Source: Skermanella rosea
GTDB taxonomy: Bacteria; Pseudomonadota; Alphaproteobacteria; Azospirillales; Azospirillaceae
Length of the DNA: 64,000 nucleotides
Assembly: GCF_016806835.2 (NCBI RefSeq)
Contig: NZ_CP086111.1
Coordinates: 4,581,471 to 4,645,470, forward strand
Direction of reading: 5' to 3'
The number at the start of each line of letters is the position of its first letter. Within the stretch, counting starts at the first letter, position 1. The position numbers and the translations under genes are program-made. The notes beneath the pieces were generated by a model that did not search any database, was not told where the DNA came from, and worked only from the letters and a program-made list of their open reading frames with translations. Below are positions 34,173 to 41,004 of this stretch, piece after piece.

Positions 34173-35540
34173 ATGCCTGCCCTCTCGCTCGTCTCTCGCC
34201 GCCAACTGCTGCTGACGACCACGGTCTCCGTCGCGGCATTCGGCCTCGCCCTGCAGACCGGCGCCGGCTTTGCTCAAACTGTCGCCGCTCCCGCCTCGGT
34301 CAGCGTCGCCGCGCAAGACGCAACCATCCGCCCATTTCGTGTGAACGTGCCGGAAGCGGCACTCGTCGATCTTCGCCGCCGCATCGCCGCGACCCGTTGG
34401 CCGGACCGGGAAACCGTCCCGGATCAGTCGCAAGGTGTCCAGTTGGCGAAGCTGCAAGACCTCGTCCGCACCTGGGGCACGGACTACGACTGGCGCAAGG
34501 CCGAGGCGAAGCTGAACGCCTTGCCGCAGTTCATCACCACGATCGACGGCGTCGACGTCCAGTTCACCCACGTCCGCTCGAAGCACCCTGACGCCATGCC
34601 GCTGGTCATGACCCACGGCTGGCCGGGGTCCGCGCTCGAGCTGCTGAAGGTCGTGGGCCCGCTGACCGATCCCACCGCTCACGGCGGACAGGCGGAAGAC
34701 GCCTTCCACCTCGTCCTGCCGACTTATCCGGGATACGGCTTCTCCGGAAAACCGACCGAGGCGTGGGGCCCCGACCGGGTCGGCCGCGCCTGGGATGTTC
34801 TCATGAAGCGCGTGGGCTACGAGCGCTACGTGTCGCAGGGCGGCGACTGGGGGGCGATCATCTCGCAGGTGATGGCGGTGCAGGGGCCGCCGGGGCTGCT
34901 TGGAATCCATACCAACATGCCCGGCACCACACCTCCAGCCGTGCTGAGGCTGATCCGCAACCGCGAGTCCGCGCCGGCCGGGTTTACGGACGCCGAAAAG
35001 GTGGCGTTCGCCGGGCTCGAGACCTTTTACAGGAAGGGGTTCGGTTATGCCGAGATGATGAACACCCGGCCGCAGACGCTCGGCTACGGTCTCGCGGATT
35101 CGCCGGTCGCGCTTGCCGCCTTCCTGTACGAGAAGATCGCGATCTGGACGCACAGCGGCGGTGATCCGGAACGTGTGCTGACGCGAGACGAGATCCTCGA
35201 CAACATCACGCTCTACTGGCTCACGAACACAGGCACCTCGTCATCCCGGTCCTACTGGGATGCGGCACAGGGTGAAGGCGGGCCGTTCAACGCCATCGAG
35301 ATCACCAAGGTGCCGGTCGCAGTCACGGTCTTCCCGGGCGAGATCTACCGGGCGCCGCGGAGCTGGGGCGAGCAGAGCTTCAAGAAGCTCATCTACTGGA
35401 ACGAGGTCGACAAGGGCGGGCACTTCGCCGCCTGGGAGCAGCCGGAGCTCTTCGCCGGTGAGATCAGGGCGGCCTTCAGACCCCTTCGCTCATCGCAGCC
35501 GTCCGACCAAGCCGATACGTTCAAGGCGGTCGAGCGATGA
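34173..35540 (+). CDS. Tat-exported epoxide hydrolase
   Basis: A 455-residue epoxide hydrolase with an export signal: SRRQLLLTTTVSVAAFGLAL (residues 8-27) has the twin-arginine pattern and is followed by AGFAQ, a likely cleavage site. The mature part has the EHN domain (IRPFRVNVPEAALVDLRRRIAATRWPD region), the oxyanion motif THGWPGS, the nucleophile Asp in QGGDWGA and the base His in DKGGHFAAWEQP. It resembles the cytoplasmic enzyme encoded at 12989 in domain order, but this one would act outside the inner membrane. GAGGAGAACG lies before the ATG. The end (SSQPSDQADTFKAVER) is an added tail. Confidence 0.9.
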   Translation: MPALSLVSRRQLLLTTTVSVAAFGLALQTGAGFAQTVAAPASVSVAAQDATIRPFRVNVPEAALVDLRRRIAATRWPDRETVPDQSQGVQLAKLQDLVRTWGTDYDWRKAEAKLNALPQFITTIDGVDVQFTHVRSKHPDAMPLVMTHGWPGSALELLKVVGPLTDPTAHGGQAEDAFHLVLPTYPGYGFSGKPTEAWGPDRVGRAWDVLMKRVGYERYVSQGGDWGAIISQVMAVQGPPGLLGIHTNMPGTTPPAVLRLIRNRESAPAGFTDAEKVAFAGLETFYRKGFGYAEMMNTRPQTLGYGLADSPVALAAFLYEKIAIWTHSGGDPERVLTRDEILDNITLYWLTNTGTSSSRSYWDAAQGEGGPFNAIEITKVPVAVTVFPGEIYRAPRSWGEQSFKKLIYWNEVDKGGHFAAWEQPELFAGEIRAAFRPLRSSQPSDQADTFKAVER

Positions 35541-35612
35541 CCGCCGGCATCACCCATCCGCTCCTCGCCAAGGCCCTTGTGGCCGACAGCGGAATCGAAC
35601 TCCGGCGTGATC

Positions 35613-35885
35613 TCAGGGGGGATTGTCTTCCCCCGTCGTGACGGGTAGCCGCCTCCGGGATCCGAAGGGCAGCGACATGCCGCCGGCGCCTCCCCCCAAC
35701 GGGTCCACTCCCAGGAGCAGGAGCAGCAATATCTCGCGCGTAACGCTGTCGCGGAACCGGTGGCCATCATGGTCGGTGTCACCGCTCGCCCTCTCGATGA
35801 CTCCCGGCGCAGCCGCCCACACTCCCGTAACGAACATAGTCAGGCCCGACACCGCGCCGATCAACAGGAGAAGGACCACGATCAT
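35613..35885 (-). CDS. Possible small membrane protein on the opposite strand
   Basis: Between the epoxide hydrolase and Ohr genes lies a 343-base gap. The plus strand there has only a 34-codon frame (from 35537) coupled to the hydrolase stop, and no ribosome site until the Ohr gene. The minus strand has an open frame of 90 codons that starts with a strong hydrophobic helix (MIVVLLLLIGAVSGLTMFV) and has another Leu-rich stretch (EILLLLLLGVDPLGG). Its third codon positions are GC-rich, as in real genes here. I recognise no family, and it has no partner on that strand. It may equally be a chance frame in a decayed spacer. Confidence 0.25.
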   Translation of the reverse strand: MIVVLLLLIGAVSGLTMFVTGVWAAAPGVIERASGDTDHDGHRFRDSVTREILLLLLLGVDPLGGGAGGMSLPFGSRRRLPVTTGEDNPP

Positions 35886-36300
35886 GAGCAAGCTTGAAAA
35901 GGTCGTCTACACTGCCAAGACCCACACGACTGGCGGACGGGACGGCACCTCGCGCAGTTCGGACGGGCGGCTTGAGGTCAAGCTCTCTACGCCCGGCATC
36001 GCCGGTGTGGGTACGAACCCCGAGCAGCTGTTCGCGGCTGGATGGTCTGCCTGTTTCGAGGGCGCGATGGGGCTCGCGGCGCGTAGCATGAGAATCGCGC
36101 TGCCAACAGACGCCGCGATCGATGCGGAGGTGGATCTCGGCATGACGGGGGATGCTTACCTCCTGCAAGCGCGCCTCAACGTCAGCCTGCCGGGGCTTGA
36201 GCGGGAGGTGGCTCAGGCGATTGTCGACCGGGCACACCAAACCTGTCCCTACTCCAAGGCCACGCGGGGCAACATCGACGTGACCATCGATCTGGCCTGA
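35884..36300 (+). CDS. ohr: Ohr/OsmC-family organic hydroperoxide resistance protein
   Basis: A 138-residue peroxidase of the Ohr subfamily. It reduces organic hydroperoxides using two cysteines: Cys in WSACFEGAMG (about residue 59) and Cys in HQTCPYSKATRGN (about residue 124). The start with VVYTAKTHTTGGRDGTSRSSDG is typical Ohr. The ATG has AGGAGAAGGA nine bases upstream. Ohr is normally paired with the MarR-type sensor OhrR, but no ohrR is seen here. It sits in the same rightward block as the exported hydrolases, which suggests a stress- or lipid-oxide-related set. Confidence 0.92.
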   Translation: MSKLEKVVYTAKTHTTGGRDGTSRSSDGRLEVKLSTPGIAGVGTNPEQLFAAGWSACFEGAMGLAARSMRIALPTDAAIDAEVDLGMTGDAYLLQARLNVSLPGLEREVAQAIVDRAHQTCPYSKATRGNIDVTIDLA

Positions 36301-36372
36301 TAGACCCCGCTGCGACTGGCCGGCCGCACGGCCGGCGAGCCGGTTTTCCCGAACCCTGCCGGAGATGGACCG

Positions 36373-37413
36373 ATGACCACGCCGCTGAATCACGACCGAC
36401 GACGCTTGCTCGGTGCCGCAATGGGCATTGCCGCTGTCGGCTTTGCAAATGTGCCCGTTCCGGCGGGGGCTCAGGATGCGCCGCAGAACGACCTCAGTCG
36501 CATGCCGCCGCCCGGCTTTGGCGCGCTCAAGCAGATCCGGGCGGGCGTTCTCGACATCGGCTATGCCGAGGCCGGCCCGTCGAGCGGCCCGCCGGTCATC
36601 CTGCTGCACGGCTGGCCCTACGACATCCACACCTACGTGGAGGTCGCTCCTCTACTTACCGCTGCCGGCCACCGTGTCATCGTTCCCTACCTGCGCGGCT
36701 ATGGCACGACCCGCTTCGTCTCGAATGACACGCCCCGCAACGGTCAGCAATCCGTCTTCGGCGCCGACACGATCGCCTTGATGGATGCGCTTGGCATACG
36801 AGAGGCGGTGATCGCCGGTTGTGACTGGGGCGCTCGGACAGCGTGCGTCATCGCGGCGCTCTGGCCGGAGCGCTGCAAGGCTCTCGTCTCGGTGAGCGGC
36901 TATCTGATCGGCAGTCAGCACGCCAACAGCATGCCCTTGCCGCCCAGGGCGGAACTCGCCTGGTGGTATCAGTTCTACTTCGCGACAGAACGTGGCCGGC
37001 TCGGTTACGAGGCGAACCGGAACGCGTTCGCGAAGCTCATCTGGCAGACCGCCTCGCCGACTTGGGCTTTTGACGACGCCACGTTCAACCGCTCCGCCGA
37101 AGCCCTCACCAACTCTGACCATGTAGCGATCGTCATCAACAATTACCGCTGGAGGCTCGGCCTCGCTGCGGGCGAGCCGATGCTCGAAGCGATCGAGCAG
37201 CGGCTTGCGGCGGCTCCGATCATCACGGTCCCGACCATCACCCTGGAGGGCGATGCCAACGGTGCGCCGCATCCCGAGCCGTCAGCATACGCGGGCAAAT
37301 TCTCCGGTCGCTATTCGCACCGGACGGTCGAGGGCGGCATCGGCCACAATCTGCCTCAAGAAGCACCCAGGGAGTTTGCAGACGCAGTAGGCGAGGTCGC
37401 TCGCTGGGCATAG
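36373..37413 (+). CDS. Tat-exported alpha/beta hydrolase
   Basis: A 346-residue hydrolase with a twin-arginine signal (DRRRLLGAAMGIAAVGFA, residues 8-25, ending PAGAQ). The core shows the oxyanion motif LLHGWPYD, the nucleophile Asp in AGCDWGA, and the catalytic His in EGGIGHNLPQEAP. This is the pattern of epoxide hydrolases or haloalkane dehalogenases rather than serine esterases, because the nucleophile is Asp. It is the last gene of the block, 72 bases after ohr and convergent with soxA. GGAGATGGACCG precedes the ATG. Confidence 0.88.
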   Translation: MTTPLNHDRRRLLGAAMGIAAVGFANVPVPAGAQDAPQNDLSRMPPPGFGALKQIRAGVLDIGYAEAGPSSGPPVILLHGWPYDIHTYVEVAPLLTAAGHRVIVPYLRGYGTTRFVSNDTPRNGQQSVFGADTIALMDALGIREAVIAGCDWGARTACVIAALWPERCKALVSVSGYLIGSQHANSMPLPPRAELAWWYQFYFATERGRLGYEANRNAFAKLIWQTASPTWAFDDATFNRSAEALTNSDHVAIVINNYRWRLGLAAGEPMLEAIEQRLAAAPIITVPTITLEGDANGAPHPEPSAYAGKFSGRYSHRTVEGGIGHNLPQEAPREFADAVGEVARWA

Positions 37414-37455
37414 CGCAGAAGGCTCTTCCTGAATTCCGACCGGGAAACACCCGCC

Positions 37456-38223
37456 TCATGGCCGCACGCCGGGCGTCTCCATCGGCAGCCCGCGCGCCCG
37501 TGCCATCAGGAACAGTTCCAGCTCCGCGTGCTCCGGGGAGCCGTAGGCGTAGGGTTCGGCGCGGACGCCGGTCATGCAGTTGCGCAGGCGACGCTGGAGG
37601 GAGCCCATGGACTGCCATTCCAGGCGATAGATCGGGTAGCCGGTCGGGTGCGCCTGGGGGATCACGGCGCCGCCGAGGTGCCGGCCCCAGTTGTCGTCGT
37701 GGCAGTCGGCGCAGGAGAAATCGAGCTGTCCCTTGGGGCCGGTGAACAGCGCGCGCCCGCTCTCGACGAAGGGGGCGAGCCGGGGATCGGCGCCGGTCTC
37801 GACCGGCAGGCCCCGGGACTGGTGGGCGACATAGGCCGAGAGGGCCAGGAGGTCGGGGCTTTCCCACTCCAGCGGTTCCGCCTGCTGGCGGGTTTCTCGG
37901 CATTGGAGGATGCGGCCGTCCAGCGTGACCGGGCGCCCGCTCCCCTCGTCGTAGGCCGGATACCGCGCCGCGACGCCGCGCATGGACGCGGCGGCGTCGC
38001 CGTGGCAATCGGCGCAGGAGCGGCCGGACGCGCCGGCGGCGCGGTTCCACAGGGCCTCGCCGTCCAGGACGGCGAGCATTCCGGGATTGGACATGTCGTC
38101 CTGCTGCATCGCCCGGGTCTGCGGCCCCAGGAAGTCGAAGCCGGAAAGCCGGCCGTCGGCGCCAAGGGCCGCACCGCCCAGCAGGGCCAGGGCCAGGGCG
38201 GCCGCGAGGTGCCGCCCGGTCAT
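37456..38223 (-). CDS. soxA: Sulfur-oxidation diheme cytochrome c SoxA
   Basis: A 255-residue periplasmic protein with a signal peptide (residues 1-22). Two CxxCH haem sites are present, CADCH near residue 70 and CADCH near residue 170, so this is the diheme form. The catalytic Cys that becomes a persulfide ligand is in RLRNCMTGVRAEPY near residue 215. With SoxX it links thiosulfate or sulfide sulfur to SoxYZ. Its ATG overlaps the soxZ stop by four bases. It is the last gene of the leftward operon. No soxB or soxCD follows: the next gene is a hydrolase on the other strand. Confidence 0.93.
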   Translation of the reverse strand: MTGRHLAAALALALLGGAALGADGRLSGFDFLGPQTRAMQQDDMSNPGMLAVLDGEALWNRAAGASGRSCADCHGDAAASMRGVAARYPAYDEGSGRPVTLDGRILQCRETRQQAEPLEWESPDLLALSAYVAHQSRGLPVETGADPRLAPFVESGRALFTGPKGQLDFSCADCHDDNWGRHLGGAVIPQAHPTGYPIYRLEWQSMGSLQRRLRNCMTGVRAEPYAYGSPEHAELELFLMARARGLPMETPGVRP

Positions 38224-38540
38224 TCCACCGTGATCTTGACGGTTTCCGTCTGGGTCTTGCCCTGGTCGTCGGTCCAGCTCAGCGCGATCTCGCCGCTCTC
38301 ATCGGCCACCGTCGTGAAGGTGAGGAAGGGGTTGGCGGTGATCGCGGGGAACAGGTCGGCGCTGAACACCTCCTCCCCGTTATAGGTGCAGGCGAAGCGG
38401 TGGATGATGTCGCGCGGGATCAGGGCGCCGTCGGAGCCGGGGCGGAAGCCGGTCTCCATGGGATGCGAGATCAGGGCCTTGATCTCGATGACCTCGCCGC
38501 GCTTGGCGGTGGGCGGGACGTTGATCAGGGTGCGGGCCAT
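38220..38540 (-). CDS. soxZ: Sulfur carrier complex subunit SoxZ
   Basis: A 106-residue beta-sandwich protein that pairs with SoxY in the periplasm. The typical SoxZ features are the start VPPTAKRGEVIEIKALISHPMETGFR, shortened here to IEIKALISHPMETGFR, IIHRFACTYNGEEVF and FTTVADESGEIALSWTDDQG. It has no signal peptide and travels with SoxY by the Tat route. It starts 3 bases after soxY and its stop overlaps soxA. Confidence 0.94.
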   Translation of the reverse strand: MARTLINVPPTAKRGEVIEIKALISHPMETGFRPGSDGALIPRDIIHRFACTYNGEEVFSADLFPAITANPFLTFTTVADESGEIALSWTDDQGKTQTETVKITVE

Positions 38541-38543
38541 GGC

Positions 38544-39008
38544 TCAGCTCTCCGCGCAGGCGGGAAGGGTCACGATCACCTCGGCCTCGTCGGACCAGAA
38601 AGTGCCGTCGCTGAGCTGGGCGATGGCGACGATCTTCTGGGAATCGCCGAGGCGGATGCGGGTGGAAACGCTCGCCCGGCCGGACCGCGGGGTCAGGTGG
38701 AAGGTCGCGACGTTGGGCTGGGGGTTCTTCTCGTTGAACACGGCGATGGTCCGGACGAAGTCGCCGGGCTGCATCCAGTGGGCGACGTTGACGCTGAGGG
38801 GGACGGAGTTGCCGTTCTCGACCAGCGCCGGCAGGACAAGATCGACCTTTCCCGGGTTGACCGGCGCGCCCTTCGTGAAGTCCTTTATCGCGTCCGCCAT
38901 GGCGGCCGGCGTGGCCCCGGCCGGCCGCACCAGCAGGAGCACGCCGAGCGCGGCGCCGGCGCGCAGGACGTCCCGCCGCGTGGTTCCCATCGGATCGCCA
39001 TTCGCCAT
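38544..39008 (-). CDS. soxY: Sulfur carrier protein SoxY with atypical C-terminus
   Basis: A 154-residue Tat-exported protein (TTRRDVLRAGAALGVLLLV at residues 9-27). It is the sulfur-bound carrier of the Sox cycle. The mature domain is normal (DLVLPALVENGNSVPLSV, MQPGDFVRTIAVFNEKNPQP, LSDGTFWSDEAEVIVTL). Classical SoxY ends GGCGG, with the carrier Cys third from the end. Here the end is LPACAES, with the only Cys fourth from the end. The flexible Gly arm is therefore missing, although a Cys remains. The true start could be the Met at residue 7. Confidence 0.9.
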   Translation of the reverse strand: MANGDPMGTTRRDVLRAGAALGVLLLVRPAGATPAAMADAIKDFTKGAPVNPGKVDLVLPALVENGNSVPLSVNVAHWMQPGDFVRTIAVFNEKNPQPNVATFHLTPRSGRASVSTRIRLGDSQKIVAIAQLSDGTFWSDEAEVIVTLPACAES

Positions 39009-39021
39009 GGGCAGGGTCTCC

Positions 39022-39444
39022 TCAATCCTTCAGTGTCGCCAGGAACGCCACGACGTCCTCGATCTGCCCGGCGGACAGGATCGGCTTGCCGCGCCATGCC
39101 GCCGCCACGCGGTCGAGCCCGTCGGTCCTGTAATAGGAGGGCATGATGGTGTCCGGATCAAGGCTGCCCGGGTCCACGATCCGCAGCCGGATCCGGCCCT
39201 CGGACAGGCGGGCGCCCACGCCGGCCAGCGACGGCGCCAAGTCGCCCTGGAAGCGCTCCTCCGGGAACGGGCCGGAATGGCACAGCAGGCACAGGCCGGT
39301 CTGGCGGCTGGTCACGATCTCGCGCCCGCGGGCCGGGTCGCCGACGGCCCCGGCCAGGGGCTCCGGGATGGAATCGCCGACGACCGTGTAGGCCGGGACC
39401 GGGGCGGGTGCCAGCGCCAGCGCGAGGGCGACCGCCCACATCAT
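39022..39444 (-). CDS. soxX: Sulfur-oxidation monoheme cytochrome c SoxX
   Basis: A 140-residue exported cytochrome with a signal peptide (residues 1-18, VALALALAPAPVPA). The haem site is CLLCH (about residue 52) and the likely distal Met is in DTIMPSYYRTDG (about residue 101), both as in SoxX. It forms the SoxAX complex with SoxA, encoded two genes further on. The ATG overlaps the stop of the flavocytochrome c flavoprotein gene by four bases. GDPARGREIVTSR is the usual pre-haem segment. Confidence 0.9.
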   Translation of the reverse strand: MMWAVALALALAPAPVPAYTVVGDSIPEPLAGAVGDPARGREIVTSRQTGLCLLCHSGPFPEERFQGDLAPSLAGVGARLSEGRIRLRIVDPGSLDPDTIMPSYYRTDGLDRVAAAWRGKPILSAGQIEDVVAFLATLKD

Positions 39445-40709
39445 CCGAACACCTCCGCCGTGACGATGTCGAACCAGGAATGGGCATAGGCCGCCTCCCT
39501 GGCCCGGAACGAGGGATCGGCATCGAGCGGACTGGTGCCGCCGGCGCCCTCCACGTCGGCCAGCGTGCCGGAGGACGGCGCATAGACGCCGGCGACGGAG
39601 ATGCCGTAGTCGGGCGCCACCAGGCTGTAGCAGGTGTTGATCAGCTTGGGCGGGACGGGCCGGTCGCCGCGCAGCAGGGCGGCGACGGCTTCGGCGCAGG
39701 CCTTGGCCTGGGCGTTGGCGGAGAAGGCCGACTTCGGCATGGCGCCCGCGATGGCGGCGTCGCCGATCACGTGGATGCCGGGCTGGAGCCGGGATTCGAA
39801 ACTGACGGGGTCGATCGGGCACCAGCCGGAACGGTCCGCCACCCCGGCGGCGTCCGCGATCGCGGCCGCCTTCTGCGGCGGGATGACGTTGGCGACGTCG
39901 GCCTTCACCCGGTCGAAGTCGGTGACGAAGGTCAGGCCGTCGGGCTCCACCGCGGTGACCTGCCCGCCGCCGGACAGCGGCACGAGTTCCAGCAGGCCGG
40001 GATAGAGCTCGGCCCAGGCCGCCTGGAACAGCCGCTGCTTGGAGAAGCCGTCCTTGGCGTCGAGCACGATCAGCTTTGAGCGCGGCTTGCGGGTCTTGAG
40101 GTAGTGCGCGATCAGGCTGGCGCGCTCGTACGGCCCCGGCGGGCAGCGGTAGGGATTGGCCGGGACCGACATGACGACCACGCCGCCATCCTCCAGGGCT
40201 TCCAGACGGCGCGCCAGCAGGACCGTCTGCTCGCCCGCCTTCCAGGCATGCGGCATCACCTGGGCGGCCTTCTCGTCGTATCCGGGCAGGGCGCCGTACC
40301 GGATGTCGATGCCGGGAGACATGACGAGGCGGTCGTAGTCGAGGGTGGCGCCGTCGCCGAGCGTGACGCGGCGGGCCTGGGGATCGACGCCGACGGCCCG
40401 CTGGTGGACCACGGCGACGCCGGCGCGCCGGATGCCGTCATAGCCGAACCGCTGCCGCTCCATGGGCCGCAGTCCCACGACCACCGGGTTGCTGAGCGGG
40501 CACGCGGTGAAGGTCGGTCCGGGTTCGACCAGGGTCACGTCGAGACCATGGCGCTTGAGGAAGCGGGCGCAGGTGCCGCCGCCGAAACCGCCCCCGATCA
40601 CGACGACGCGCGGCGGCGCCTGGGCGCGCACCGGACGCGCCAGGGCCACCGACGCCCCGGCGGCCAGCGCCTTCAGGACCGCGCGGCGGCTGGCATGATG
40701 CCGATCCAT
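39441..40709 (-). CDS. soxF: Flavocytochrome c sulfide dehydrogenase flavoprotein (FccB/SoxF)
   Basis: A 422-residue FAD enzyme that oxidises sulfide to sulfur in the periplasm. The Tat signal is SRRAVLKALAAGASVAL (residues 8-24). The FAD site is VVVIGGGFGGGTCA (residues 35-48), with ACPLSN a little later. The two Cys of the redox disulfide beside the flavin are in NPYRCPPGPYERAS (about residue 195) and INTCYSLVAP (about residue 361), as in Allochromatium FccB. It is encoded directly after the small cytochrome subunit, with 10 bases between them, and its stop overlaps soxX. Confidence 0.92.
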   Translation of the reverse strand: MDRHHASRRAVLKALAAGASVALARPVRAQAPPRVVVIGGGFGGGTCARFLKRHGLDVTLVEPGPTFTACPLSNPVVVGLRPMERQRFGYDGIRRAGVAVVHQRAVGVDPQARRVTLGDGATLDYDRLVMSPGIDIRYGALPGYDEKAAQVMPHAWKAGEQTVLLARRLEALEDGGVVVMSVPANPYRCPPGPYERASLIAHYLKTRKPRSKLIVLDAKDGFSKQRLFQAAWAELYPGLLELVPLSGGGQVTAVEPDGLTFVTDFDRVKADVANVIPPQKAAAIADAAGVADRSGWCPIDPVSFESRLQPGIHVIGDAAIAGAMPKSAFSANAQAKACAEAVAALLRGDRPVPPKLINTCYSLVAPDYGISVAGVYAPSSGTLADVEGAGGTSPLDADPSFRAREAAYAHSWFDIVTAEVFG

Positions 40710-40719
40710 GGCGTCTCCG

Positions 40720-41004
40720 TCAGCGGCGGGAGGCGATCCAGGCGGCTATCGCCCGGATCTCCTCCTCGGTGAAGCCCTTGGATATCCGGTCCATCACCGT
40801 CGGACCGCCCTCCCCCGCCCGGTATGCCAGCATCGCCGCCGCGATCTCGTCGGCCGACTTCGACAGGATCGGCGGGATGCCCGGCGCCGCCTCGCCGCGC
40901 AGGGCGTGGCAGCCGGAGCAGGAGGAGGCTCCGGGCGGTTCCGCCGCCGCCGGGCTCGCGGCGGCGAGGCAGAGCACGCCGGACAGGACGGCGGCGCGGA
41001 TCAT
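40720..41004 (-). CDS. soxE: Small cytochrome c subunit of the sulfide dehydrogenase (FccA/SoxE)
   Basis: A 94-residue exported monoheme cytochrome c. The signal peptide is residues 1-21 (AAVLSGVLCLAAASPAAA) and the haem site is CSGCH (residues 29-33). The later DEIAAAMLAYRAGEGGPTVMDR gives the distal Met. It takes electrons from the flavoprotein encoded next. Its ATG overlaps by four bases the stop of the molybdenum hydroxylase large-subunit gene, so the same cytochrome might also serve that enzyme. Single-haem SoxE is common; the Allochromatium FccA is diheme and larger. Confidence 0.85.
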   Translation of the reverse strand: MIRAAVLSGVLCLAAASPAAAEPPGASSCSGCHALRGEAAPGIPPILSKSADEIAAAMLAYRAGEGGPTVMDRISKGFTEEEIRAIAAWIASRR

